From NCBI GenBank assembly GCA_947373185.1, contig CANBWP010000006.1, positions 1-64,000 of the forward strand: a stretch of 64,000 bases of DNA. The letters are read 5' to 3'. Position numbers and translations under genes: made by a program. Each line of letters starts with the position of its first letter. Positions within the stretch are counted from its first letter, which is position 1. This DNA is from Comamonadaceae bacterium (GTDB taxonomy: Bacteria; Pseudomonadota; Gammaproteobacteria; Burkholderiales; Burkholderiaceae_C). This document shows positions 18,339 to 26,151 of the stretch, piece after piece. The notes below the pieces were generated by a model. It did no database searches and was not told the origin of the DNA. It worked only from the letters and a program-made list of their open reading frames with translations.

Positions 18339-19154
18339 ATGTTTTTAGAACCCACACTCATTGCTGAACTGGCCGCACTGGGCCTGCTGACAGGCTTTTT
18401 GGCTGGCCTATTGGGCATTGGTGGGGGCATGGTCATGGTGCCTTTCCTGACCCTCATGTTGGGCGACCAAGGTGTTTCACCCGATCTGGCCGTCAAGATG
18501 GCCATTGCCACTTCGATGGGCACCATCATCTTTACCTCCATTTCCAGTGTGCGGGCACATCACAAAAAAGGTGCCGTGCGCTGGGACTTGGTCAAAGGCT
18601 TGGCGCCAGGCATTGTGTTGGGCAGTTTGTTGGCCAGCATGGGTGCTTTTGCCGCACTCAAGGGTGCTTATTTGGCCCTCTTCTTTGCCCTCTTTGTTGG
18701 CTTTTCTGCCACCCAAATGTTTTTGGACAAAAAACCCGCCCCCAACCGTCAAGTGCCTGGCACCCCTGGTTTGTTGGGCGCCGGTGGTGTGATTGGCTTC
18801 TTGTCTGGCATGGTGGGCGCCGGCGGCGGCTTTGTCAGTGTGCCTTTCATGGCCTGGTGCAATGTGGCCATTCACAATGCGGTGGCCACCAGCGCCGCTC
18901 TGGGTTTTCCCATTGCCTTGGCCAACGTCGTGGGTTATGTGATGGCCGGCCAAAGCGTGGCCAATTTGCCAGCGCACAGCTTTGGCTATTTGTGGCTGCC
19001 TGGCTTGGTGGTCATTGCCAGTTGCAGCGTGTTCATGGCCCCCTTGGGTGCCAGTGCCGCCCACAAGTTGCCCGTCAAACAACTCAAGCGTTCATTTGCC
19101 AGCGTGCTCTATGTGCTGGCCGCTTACATGTTGTACAAAGGCTTTACGGCTTAA
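18339..19154 (+). CDS. TauE/SafE-family membrane exporter
   Basis: This 271-residue integral membrane protein has about eight hydrophobic segments arranged as two halves. Each half carries the family glycine motif (GFLAGLLGIGGGMVMVPF and GFLSGMVGAGGGFVSVPF). Members are proposed to export sulfite, sulfoacetate or other small organosulfur anions. The ATG at 18339 is chosen because the frame upstream of it runs through 6S RNA, and ACAAGAAG precedes it. The first repeat begins right after this start. The gene ends within a 9-base tandem repeat. The substrate is unknown. Confidence 0.85.
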   Translation: MFLEPTLIAELAALGLLTGFLAGLLGIGGGMVMVPFLTLMLGDQGVSPDLAVKMAIATSMGTIIFTSISSVRAHHKKGAVRWDLVKGLAPGIVLGSLLASMGAFAALKGAYLALFFALFVGFSATQMFLDKKPAPNRQVPGTPGLLGAGGVIGFLSGMVGAGGGFVSVPFMAWCNVAIHNAVATSAALGFPIALANVVGYVMAGQSVANLPAHSFGYLWLPGLVVIASCSVFMAPLGASAAHKLPVKQLKRSFASVLYVLAAYMLYKGFTA

Positions 19155-19178
19155 GCGGCTTAAGCGACTTAAGCGGCT
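19147..19178. repeat. 9-bp tandem repeat across a stop codon
   Basis: The unit cggcttaag is present three times (the third copy has one change, cgacttaag) plus a partial copy. The TAA stop of the TauE-type gene (19152-19154) lies in the first unit, so each further unit would provide the same stop again. A short CTGCATTTGCAG dyad follows directly. Confidence 0.85.
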
Positions 19179-19218
19179 GCATTTGCAGCGCTGACTTTAA
19201 GGGGTGCTCGGTGGTAGC

Positions 19219-19893
19219 CTAAGTCACACACCAAGGCGCTTGGTTGTGCGCCAAGCCCATCCACAAAGCCCAGCCCGACGTCGTGGCCAGTGCCAAACCC
19301 GCCAGCCGAACGCCCCAAGCCCCATCACCCAAACTTTTGAGTTTGAGCAACAACCAGGGCGCAAATCCTAGGCTTACACCACTGCCCAAGGCAAAACAGG
19401 CCATGGTGAGTGCACCTTCCATGGCGTTGCCCGTCAGGGCCGCCACCATGAGGGCGGAATACAGCAAACCACAGGGCATGAAAGCCCACAGAACCCCCAA
19501 GACGAGCGGCGCCATTGTGCCAACTTGGGCGTGGAGGCGTCGAATCTTGCCCCACAACTGCTGCGCGCTTTGATCGAGCCAAATAGGTTGCTTGGCCTGC
19601 CAAACCAGCAGCAATCCTAAGATGATGGCGGCCACATGCAGCATGCTCCAGACGGGACGCAGGGCTGCAGACTCGACCGTGAGCCAGCCCAAGGCTTGAA
19701 CACTCAGCGCAGCAATTGCGCCCATCAGGGTGTAGCCAAGCCAGCGACCTGCTTGAAAAGACAACAATGCCCGGTTTTGCTGAGCACCCGCAACTCGCCC
19801 CATGCCCGCGCAAGCAGCACCGCACATGGCGACACAATGCGGCCCACCGGCCAAGCCCATGATCAAAGCCGTGAGGGCTAAGGACGTCTGCAT
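19219..19893 (-). CDS. TauE/DsbD-like six-helix membrane protein of the cbb3 locus
   Basis: The 224-residue protein has about six transmembrane helices and belongs to the UreH/DsbD_2-type 'sulfite exporter TauE/SafE' group found beside cbb3 oxidase genes. Two cysteines lie in the first helix region (GGPHCVAMCGAACAG), and a proline-cysteine motif (FMPCGLLYSAL) lies in the second half, as in membrane thiol or metal transporters. The gene follows hemN on the same strand after an 18-base gap. A role in copper or thiol handling during oxidase assembly is suggested by family and position, not shown. Confidence 0.75.
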   Translation of the reverse strand: MQTSLALTALIMGLAGGPHCVAMCGAACAGMGRVAGAQQNRALLSFQAGRWLGYTLMGAIAALSVQALGWLTVESAALRPVWSMLHVAAIILGLLLVWQAKQPIWLDQSAQQLWGKIRRLHAQVGTMAPLVLGVLWAFMPCGLLYSALMVAALTGNAMEGALTMACFALGSGVSLGFAPWLLLKLKSLGDGAWGVRLAGLALATTSGWALWMGLAHNQAPWCVT

Positions 19894-19911
19894 GCAGCGA
19901 TCAATGCTTGA

Positions 19912-21294
19912 TTAAATGATTTTGGAAAAACGAGTTCGGTTGCGATCGGCTTGCAAATATTTGTCAAACACCATGGCCACACCCCGCACAAAAAACCAGC
20001 CCATGGGTGTGACTTGCAGGCCCGCAGCGCTCAACTCTACCAAACCTTGGGTTTGCAGGCTTTCCAACTGGCTCAGCTCAGGTGCGAAATACTTCTTTGC
20101 GTCAATCAGCCACGCTTCGTTGAAGGCATCAAATTGCACGTGACCTTGACACATGATGGCCATGATCCAAGCACGTCGAATGAGGTCATCGCGGGACAGT
20201 GCCAAGCCCTTGACCACAGGCAGTTGGCCGTGGTCTAACATGTCAACATAGTCCTCCATGGTTTTGGCATTTTGACTGTAGGTGCCGCCCATTCGGCCAA
20301 TGGCTGACACCCCAAGCCCAATGAGGTCGCAATCGGGTTGCGTGCTGTAGCCCTGGAAGTTTCGGTGCAGGCGACCTTGACGCTTGGCCACCGCCAATGC
20401 ATCTTCAGGCAAGGCAAAGTGGTCCATGCCCACATACACATAACCGGCCGCCATGAAAGCGTCCATGGACCTGGACAGCATGGCAATTTTGCTGGACGCC
20501 ACAGGCAACTCGGCTGACACAATGCGACGCTGTGGCTTGAAGCGTTCAGGCAAATGCGCGTAGGCATACAGGGCAATGCGATCGGGGCGCAGTTCATTGA
20601 CTTGCACCAGCGTGCGGTCAAACGATTCTGGCGTTTGTTTGGGCAGGCCATAAATCAGATCGACATTGACCGACTCAAACCCCATCTTGCGGGCTGAGGC
20701 CACCAAACCAAAGACTTGCTCTGCCGGTTGAATGCGGTGCACTGCTTTTTGAACTTCAGGGTCAAAGTCTTGCACACCAAAACTCAACCGGTTGAAACCC
20801 AACTCAAACAACAACGCCAAACGCTGGTCGTTCACGGTGCGCGGGTCCACCTCCACCGAATACTCGCCGCCAGCTGCAAAACTGAAACTGCGCTTGAGCA
20901 TGGTCATGAGCTCGCGCAATTCGTCATCGCTCAAAAAGGTGGGCGTGCCGCCGCCCAAATGGAGTTGACTGACCGATTGGCCCATGCCCATGGCATTGGT
21001 GTACAGCTCAACTTCACGCGTCAGATAGCGCAAGTACGGCGCTGCACGCTCATGGTGCTTGGTGATGATTTTGTTACAGGCGCAGTAGTAGCAAAGCGAC
21101 TCACAAAATGGAATGTGGACGTAGAGGGACAGTGGCCAATTCTTTTGGCCGCCCCCTTGTTTTCTAAGCTCTAGGGCTTGCAGCAAATCGTCTTGGGAAA
21201 ATGCCTCCACAAATCGGTCTGCCGTGGGGTAAGAGGTATAGCGTGGGCCAGGCACATCAAACCGGCTGAGCAATTCGGGGGTTAAAAAGGACAT
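19912..21294 (-). CDS. hemN: Oxygen-independent coproporphyrinogen III oxidase
   Basis: HemN is the radical-SAM enzyme that decarboxylates coproporphyrinogen III to protoporphyrinogen IX without oxygen. At 460 residues it has the full HemN length (HemW is shorter). The cluster motif is HIPFCESLCYYCAC with Cys64, Cys68, Cys71 and the following Cys73. HLGGGTPTFLS and YAHLPERF are family hallmarks. It diverges from fnr, and the shared upstream region carries two FNR-type boxes, consistent with low-oxygen induction to supply haem for the adjacent cbb3 oxidase. Confidence 0.95.
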   Translation of the reverse strand: MSFLTPELLSRFDVPGPRYTSYPTADRFVEAFSQDDLLQALELRKQGGGQKNWPLSLYVHIPFCESLCYYCACNKIITKHHERAAPYLRYLTREVELYTNAMGMGQSVSQLHLGGGTPTFLSDDELRELMTMLKRSFSFAAGGEYSVEVDPRTVNDQRLALLFELGFNRLSFGVQDFDPEVQKAVHRIQPAEQVFGLVASARKMGFESVNVDLIYGLPKQTPESFDRTLVQVNELRPDRIALYAYAHLPERFKPQRRIVSAELPVASSKIAMLSRSMDAFMAAGYVYVGMDHFALPEDALAVAKRQGRLHRNFQGYSTQPDCDLIGLGVSAIGRMGGTYSQNAKTMEDYVDMLDHGQLPVVKGLALSRDDLIRRAWIMAIMCQGHVQFDAFNEAWLIDAKKYFAPELSQLESLQTQGLVELSAAGLQVTPMGWFFVRGVAMVFDKYLQADRNRTRFSKII

Positions 21295-21311
21295 TCTGAA
21301 TTTCCCAAGGC

Positions 21312-21325
21312 TGACATATTTGTCA
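21312..21325. promoter_or_regulatory. Inverted repeat TGACA-N4-TGTCA before hemN
   Basis: TGACATATTTGTCA is a perfect five-base inverted repeat with a 4-base spacer, 18-31 bases upstream of the hemN ATG. Spacing equals that of the Crp/FNR family, but the half-site differs from FNR's TTGAT. It might be a second regulator site or a leader element; no factor can be named with confidence. Confidence 0.35.
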
Positions 21326-21373
21326 TGTGTTGTTGGTGTTTGCTTAATGTGCCTTTTCCACCATTGCTTAAAC

Positions 21374-21387
21374 TTGACCTAAATCAA
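21374..21387. promoter_or_regulatory. FNR box (hemN side)
   Basis: TTGACCTAAATCAA matches the FNR/ANR consensus TTGAT-N4-ATCAA at nine of ten half-site bases. It is 80-93 bases upstream of the hemN start. A class II arrangement would put hemN transcription near 21339. Confidence 0.75.
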
Positions 21388-21428
21388 ATTTTGGGCAAAC
21401 TGAAGTGAAAAAAGAGTTTTATCAAAGC

Positions 21429-21442
21429 TTGAGGTGAATCAA
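21429..21442. promoter_or_regulatory. FNR box (fnr side)
   Basis: TTGAGGTGAATCAA matches nine of ten consensus half-site bases and lies 70-83 bases upstream of the fnr ATG. It would overlap the -35 region of a promoter using TATAAG at 21457-21462, a position that suits autoregulation. Confidence 0.7.
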
Positions 21443-21511
21443 CGGGGGCAAGTAGGTATAAGCTCAAGACTTGACTTGTCGCAATGTCAATTTTTCTGAA
21501 CCGAGAACGCC

Positions 21512-22234
21512 ATGAAACCTGAAACCATCAAAGTCGCATGTTCCAACTGCAACTTGCGCGAACTCTGCATGCCCATGGGCTTGTCGGACCACGACTTAGA
21601 ACGTTTGGACGAAGTCGTAGCAACGCGACGCAAAGTCAAACGCGGCAGCACCCTCTTCAGCAATGGCGAAAAATTCACCTCGCTGTACGCCATTCGCACA
21701 GGCTTTTTCAAAACCTGCCTGGCCTCAGAAGACGGCCGTGATCAGGTCACCGGTTTCCAAATGGCCGGTGAAATCATTGGCCTAGACGGCATTGTGAACG
21801 ACCACCACAGCTGTGACGCTGTGGCCCTGGAAGACGCAGAAGTTTGCGTCATGCCCTTTGATCGCATTGAAGAAATTTCCCGCGAAGTCACCGCCCTCCA
21901 ACATCATGTGCACAAAATCATGAGCCGCGAAATCGTGCGCGAGCACGGCGTCATGTTGCTCCTCGGCAGCATGCGGGCAGAAGAACGTTTGGCAGCCTTC
22001 TTGTTGAACCTGGTGCAGCGCCTGCACTCTCGTGGCTTCTCACAGTCTGAGTTGGTTTTGCGCATGACGCGCGAAGAAATTGGCAGCTACTTGGGTCTCA
22101 AACTCGAAACCGTCAGTCGCACTTTCTCCAAGTTCGTCGACGACGGCATCGTCGAAGTCAAGCAGCGCCATGTGCGCATTTTGGACACGCAAGCGCTACA
22201 GCGCTTGGTCAATACGCAGCCTCAATGCCATTGA
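21512..22234 (+). CDS. fnr: Oxygen-sensing transcription regulator FNR
   Basis: FNR senses oxygen through a labile 4Fe-4S cluster and controls anaerobic and microaerobic genes. The 240-residue protein has the N-terminal ligands Cys10, Cys13 and Cys19 (ACSNCNLRELC) and the distal Cys101 (HHSCDAVALE). A cyclic-nucleotide-like beta roll and a dimerisation helix follow, and the recognition helix GLKLETVSRTF carries the Glu, Ser and Arg that read TTGAT. All features of an active oxygen sensor are present. It sits in the middle of genes carrying FNR boxes (cco operon, ccoI, hemN, usp). Confidence 0.95.
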   Translation: MKPETIKVACSNCNLRELCMPMGLSDHDLERLDEVVATRRKVKRGSTLFSNGEKFTSLYAIRTGFFKTCLASEDGRDQVTGFQMAGEIIGLDGIVNDHHSCDAVALEDAEVCVMPFDRIEEISREVTALQHHVHKIMSREIVREHGVMLLLGSMRAEERLAAFLLNLVQRLHSRGFSQSELVLRMTREEIGSYLGLKLETVSRTFSKFVDDGIVEVKQRHVRILDTQALQRLVNTQPQCH

Positions 22235-22259
22235 GGCCAAGACACACGCGGCGATTGCT

Positions 22260-22556
22260 TTAACTGCAACCCTCTCCGTTTTGTGTGCAATTGGGGGGAC
22301 GTTGGTCCACAGGCACAGGGCAACGGTTGACCTCAAAGGGAGACATCGACAGCAAGGTGGTCAGGCTGCTCGACACCATGGTCAGCGCCCAAAACACAAA
22401 AAACGACACGGTGTACACGCCTTGCCTTGACATGGTCATTTGCTGACCAAACCAATGCATGTCTTCGGGATCGAACATGCCAAACACCACCGCCTCTAAA
22501 AGGCCCGCCACGATAAACGATGGCCATACGATCCACATGAGCCTTTGAGCAAGCAT
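22260..22556 (-). CDS. Small uncharacterised membrane protein at the end of the cco cluster
   Basis: The 98-residue protein has two hydrophobic segments (about residues 5-27 and 45-70), a connecting loop with FDPEDMHWFGQQMTMS, and a hydrophilic tail with two cysteines (EVNRCPVPVDQRPPNCTQ). I do not recognise a named family, though similar genes sit beside betaproteobacterial cco clusters. The start at 22556 is supported by an AGGAGA ribosome site, and the longer frame upstream of it lacks one. It is 40 bases downstream of the FixH-like gene on the same strand and convergent with fnr. A role in cbb3 assembly is guessed from position only. Confidence 0.7.
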   Translation of the reverse strand: MLAQRLMWIVWPSFIVAGLLEAVVFGMFDPEDMHWFGQQMTMSRQGVYTVSFFVFWALTMVSSSLTTLLSMSPFEVNRCPVPVDQRPPNCTQNGEGCS

Positions 22557-22596
22557 GTTTGTCTCCTTGTCCGATTCTTTGAATGAACTGTGATTC

Positions 22597-22878
22597 TTAT
22601 TTTTTGAGATCAGGCACCACACCTGTTGCCGCATGATTGCGCGCTTGCATCGCAGGGGCCATGGCCGCCTCTAACTGATGTTGATTCTCAATGGCGTTGC
22701 GCGGGTTCAGCGGCTCAGTGGGCAACACCGGATCCGGAATGGTGATGGCCAAATACAAGGTGGCGAATGCGGCGACCACCACCACAGCAGGTCCGGCAAT
22801 GACCATCCAGACCATGCCAAATGACCACCAAGGTTTGGCAGCCTCTGCACTTAAATTTTTCAAGCTGCTGGTATTCAT
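22597..22878 (-). CDS. ccoH: FixH/CcoH-like short membrane protein
   Basis: The 93-residue protein has one transmembrane helix at about 17-42 (WMVIAGPAVVVVAAFATLYLA) preceded by a short cytoplasmic tail, then a periplasmic tail of about 50 residues with PDPVLPTEPL. It lies directly after ccoG, where ccoH is expected, and CcoH assists cbb3 assembly. It is shorter than typical FixH because the periplasmic domain is reduced, so the name rests largely on position. The start at 22878 has GGAGAAAG upstream. Confidence 0.65.
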   Translation of the reverse strand: MNTSSLKNLSAEAAKPWWSFGMVWMVIAGPAVVVVAAFATLYLAITIPDPVLPTEPLNPRNAIENQHQLEAAMAPAMQARNHAATGVVPDLKK

Positions 22879-22918
22879 GAATGACTTTCTCCACGACAAA
22901 GGTGGTTTTTTATGAGGC

Positions 22919-24385
22919 TCAGCGTGGAATTAAAAAGACCGATTTTTCTTCAAGCTTTTCTTGAACACTTTCATCATCGTCTGCCGCTTCAATTTTGAAC
23001 TGAACAGGATAAGAACCCGGCACGGCTGAATCATAGGGCACTTGCAGGCGCACTGAAACCCAGCGTGACTGAGTGGACTCGACGACCACATCGTCAACGT
23101 CTGTCGTCACCTTCAAATCGTACATGCCCGTGGCCGAGATTCGGAAATGCTGACGCTTTTCTGCCGCATTCATGATCTGCAGACGGTAGACGTTTTCAAT
23201 GTTGCCACCACTGACGATGCGGGCCAAAGAAGCGCGGTCGCGAACGACATCCACCTTGAAAGATTTACGGGCCAACAAACTTCCAAACAGCAAAGCAATG
23301 ACCACCAACAAGATGCCTGTGTAAATCAAAACACGGGGCCTGAAAATATGCCGCATGGTTTGTGAGGAGGTCCAATGGTTTTGCATGGCATGCTGGGTCG
23401 AGTACTTGACCAAGCCCCTTGCATAGCCCACCTTGTCCATCACGGTGTCGCAAACATCGGCACAAGCGCCGCACCCAATGCACTCGTATTGCAAGCCTTT
23501 TCGGATGTCAATGCCAGTCGGACACACCTGAACGCACAAACTGCAATCGACACAAGCCCCCAAGTTCAGGGTGGTCAGATCTGCTTTCTTCGAGCGTGCC
23601 CCCCTGGGCTCACCCCGCTCTGCGTCATACGTCACGATGAGGGTGTCTTTGTCGAACATCGCGCTTTGAAAGCGCGCATAGGGACACATGTACTTGCAAA
23701 CCTGCTCGCGCATGAAGCCTGCATTGCCATAGGTCGCAAAGCCGTAGAAGAAGACCCAGAAAACCTCCCAGGACGACATGTGACCTAAGAAAAATTCCAT
23801 GCCCAAATCTCGAATGGGCGTGAAATAGCCCACAAAAGTAAAGCCCGTCCAAATGGAGAAACCAATCCAAAGAAAATGTTTGTACCATTTCTTGACAAGT
23901 TTCTCGAGCGACATGTCCTGTGAGTCCAGTCGCATGCGGGCCGTGCGATCGCCTTCCACTTTGCGCTCGATCCACATGAAGATTTCGCTGTAGACAGTTT
24001 GAGGACAGGCATAACCACACCACAAACGGCCCGCAATGGCGGTGAACAAAAAGAGCGAGAAGGCGGAGATGACCAACAGTCCGGTCAGGTAAATAAAGTC
24101 TTGCGGATAAAGAACGATGCCAAAAATATAAAAGCGCCGCACACCCAAATCAAACAGAACAGCCTGCCGCTGACCCCACTCCAGCCAGGGCAAGCCGTAA
24201 AAAATGAGTTGTGTGAGAAAAACAAATCCCCACCGCCATTTGGCAAAAATGCCGTGGACACTGCGGGGATAAATCTTCTGATGGGCCTGATAAAGCTCAC
24301 CCCATTCTCCCTCCTCAGCGGCTTGAAGGTTTGTGACTTCTTGCGAGGGAACAATGGGGATGATCTTGCGCGGTGGCTGGGGCAT
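22919..24385 (-). CDS. ccoG: Cytochrome c oxidase accessory protein CcoG
   Basis: CcoG (FixG/RdxA) is a membrane iron-sulfur protein implicated in copper reduction for cbb3 assembly. The 488-residue protein has about five transmembrane helices, a membrane-side cysteine motif WCGYACPQTVYSE, CKYMCPYARFQS, and two ferredoxin-type 4Fe-4S motifs (CVDCSLCVQVCPTGID and CIGCGACADVC). A C-terminal FixG Ig-like periplasmic domain lies at about 370-488. It starts 3 bases after the ccoP stop, so it belongs to the ccoNOQP-G transcript. Confidence 0.95.
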   Translation of the reverse strand: MPQPPRKIIPIVPSQEVTNLQAAEEGEWGELYQAHQKIYPRSVHGIFAKWRWGFVFLTQLIFYGLPWLEWGQRQAVLFDLGVRRFYIFGIVLYPQDFIYLTGLLVISAFSLFLFTAIAGRLWCGYACPQTVYSEIFMWIERKVEGDRTARMRLDSQDMSLEKLVKKWYKHFLWIGFSIWTGFTFVGYFTPIRDLGMEFFLGHMSSWEVFWVFFYGFATYGNAGFMREQVCKYMCPYARFQSAMFDKDTLIVTYDAERGEPRGARSKKADLTTLNLGACVDCSLCVQVCPTGIDIRKGLQYECIGCGACADVCDTVMDKVGYARGLVKYSTQHAMQNHWTSSQTMRHIFRPRVLIYTGILLVVIALLFGSLLARKSFKVDVVRDRASLARIVSGGNIENVYRLQIMNAAEKRQHFRISATGMYDLKVTTDVDDVVVESTQSRWVSVRLQVPYDSAVPGSYPVQFKIEAADDDESVQEKLEEKSVFLIPR

Positions 24386-24388
24386 TTC

Positions 24389-25309
24389 TTACTTCGCAGC
24401 CACCTTGGCAGGGTTGTTAGACAACCCCCACACATAAGAGGCCAGCACATGGATTTGGGCTTCTGTGAGCTTGTTGGCTTGCGCTGGCATCTGATTCACT
24501 TTGCCATTGGTGATCATGGCCACGATGGCGTTTTCACCCCAACCATGGAGCCAGATGTCATCGGTCAAGTTGGGGGCGCCCAATGCTTGATTGCCTTTGC
24601 CATCCGCACCGTGACAGGCTGCACAGGCGCCAAACTTAGACTTGCCCAAAGAGGCTTTCAAGGTGTCGTGCGGACTGTTGGACAAGCTCAGCACATAGTG
24701 CGCCACATTGCGTACATCCTCAGGCGTACCCACAGCTGCAGCCATGGGGGGCATCAAGCCGTTGCGACCCAAGGTCAAAGTTTCTTTGATTTTCTCGTGA
24801 GAGCCACCGTGCAACCAATCTGTGTCGGTGAGGTTGGGAAAGCCCTTGCTGCCCCGCGCATCAGAGCCGTGGCATTGCGCACAGTTGTTCATGAACAAGC
24901 GATCGCCAATGGCCATGGCTTGGGGGTCCTTGGCCACCTCTTCAGGCGGCATGCCCGTGAACTTGGCGTAAAGAGGCTCAAGTTCTTTGTTGGCTTTGGC
25001 CACTTCAGCGTCGTATTGACCGGTCGAAGTCCAGCCCAATTTGCCAGCACTGTTGCCCAAACCTGGGTACAAGGCCAAATAGCCCAATGCAAAAACGATG
25101 GTGATCAAAAACAAGCCCACCCACCAACGTGGCAAGGGGTTGTTCATCTCACGCAAGTCGCCATCCCACACGTGGCCTGTGGTGTTGTCATTGGCGGTCA
25201 TGGCTTTGGCTTTGCCGCTGAAGTACAACAGCAGCAAACACGCCACAATGCCGACCAACGCAATGCCGGCCACATACAAAGACCAGAAATTGCTTGTGAA
25301 GTCACTCAT
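24389..25309 (-). CDS. ccoP: Cytochrome cbb3 oxidase subunit III, CcoP
   Basis: CcoP is the dihaem c-type subunit that brings electrons to the cbb3 oxidase. The 306-residue protein has an N-terminal transmembrane helix (about 8-30) and a second hydrophobic stretch near 60-85 (VGLFLITIVFALGYLALYP). Two haem c sites follow, CAQCHG at about 139-144 and CAACHG at about 221-226, each within a cytochrome c domain with its own distal Met region. It is fourth in the ccoNOQP operon. Confidence 0.96.
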   Translation of the reverse strand: MSDFTSNFWSLYVAGIALVGIVACLLLLYFSGKAKAMTANDNTTGHVWDGDLREMNNPLPRWWVGLFLITIVFALGYLALYPGLGNSAGKLGWTSTGQYDAEVAKANKELEPLYAKFTGMPPEEVAKDPQAMAIGDRLFMNNCAQCHGSDARGSKGFPNLTDTDWLHGGSHEKIKETLTLGRNGLMPPMAAAVGTPEDVRNVAHYVLSLSNSPHDTLKASLGKSKFGACAACHGADGKGNQALGAPNLTDDIWLHGWGENAIVAMITNGKVNQMPAQANKLTEAQIHVLASYVWGLSNNPAKVAAK

Positions 25310-25345
25310 TTCAGATTCTCTTTCTTGTTCGTTGATCTGGGGTCT

Positions 25346-25486
25346 TCAGTCGTCTTGACCAAAGGGCAGCTTGGCGGCCTCATCAAAGTCGGCTGAACGA
25401 CGCTGAGACAAGGTCCACACCAAGATTCCGAGGAACAAGATGAAGGTGACCACCGTCACGACCGATCGAAGGGTATTTACGTCCAT
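25346..25486 (-). CDS. ccoQ: Cytochrome cbb3 oxidase subunit CcoQ
   Basis: This 46-residue protein begins MDVNTLRSVVTVVTF, has one transmembrane helix (about 8-26) and ends in an acidic tail (LPFGQDD). CcoQ is the small stabilising subunit of the cbb3 oxidase, encoded between ccoO and ccoP as here. A GGGAG ribosome site precedes the ATG. It is easily missed because of its length. Confidence 0.9.
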   Translation of the reverse strand: MDVNTLRSVVTVVTFILFLGILVWTLSQRRSADFDEAAKLPFGQDD

Positions 25487-25500
25487 GATGTGTGCTCCCT

Positions 25501-26130
25501 TTATTTGCGGTGAATGCCCATGCCTTGCAAATAGGCAATCACAGCATCCAACTCCGTTTTACCTTGCACTTCTTCAGTGGCTTTGGCAATTTCTTCGTCA
25601 CTGTAGGGTGCGCCCAATTTGCGCAGACCCTTCATGTGAGCGGGCAAGCTGGCACCGTCCACAGGATTTTGGGCAAGCCACGCATAGGCCGGCATGTTGG
25701 ATTCAGGCACCACATCGCGCGGATTGGTCAAGTGAATGCGATGCCATTCATCGGAGTACTTACCCCCAACGCGAGCCAGGTCTGGCCCCGTGCGCTTGCT
25801 GCCCCATTGGAAGGGGTGGTCATACACAAACTCGCCCGCCACAGAATAAGGGCCATAACGCAGCGTTTCTGCACGGAAGGGGCGAATCATTTGGGAGTGG
25901 CAGTTGTAGCAACCTTCACGCACATAAATATCGCGGCCCACCACTTGCAAGGCCGTGTAGGGCTTCAAGCCAGGCACGGCTTCCGTGGTTGATTTTTGGA
26001 AGAACAGCGGCACGATTTCAACCATGCCACCGAACAGCAACACCACCAAGATCAAAACGATCATCAGGAAGTTGCTGGTTTCAATTTTCTCGTGGGACAA
26101 ACCGCCACCGGAATTGGATTGATTCGACAT
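25501..26130 (-). CDS. ccoO: Cytochrome cbb3 oxidase subunit II, CcoO
   Basis: CcoO is the membrane-anchored monohaem cytochrome c subunit. The 209-residue protein has an N-terminal anchor at about 18-40 ([20 protein letters not shown]) and the haem c site [14 protein letters not shown] at about residue 75. A ligand methionine region lies in [19 protein letters not shown]. An AGGAG ribosome site is present 21 bases after the ccoN stop. Confidence 0.96.
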   Translation of the reverse strand: MSNQSNSGGGLSHEKIETSNFLMIVLILVVLLFGGMVEIVPLFFQKSTTEAVPGLKPYTALQVVGRDIYVREGCYNCHSQMIRPFRAETLRYGPYSVAGEFVYDHPFQWGSKRTGPDLARVGGKYSDEWHRIHLTNPRDVVPESNMPAYAWLAQNPVDGASLPAHMKGLRKLGAPYSDEEIAKATEEVQGKTELDAVIAYLQGMGIHRK

Positions 26131-26151
26131 CTTATGTTTCTCCTGATGCTA

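Noticed and set aside
23999..25396. 465-codon open frame on the plus strand opposite ccoG and ccoP
   Set aside because: Both minus-strand genes are unmistakable. The plus frame has no recognisable domain and bridges two real genes, so it is a codon-bias shadow despite its length.
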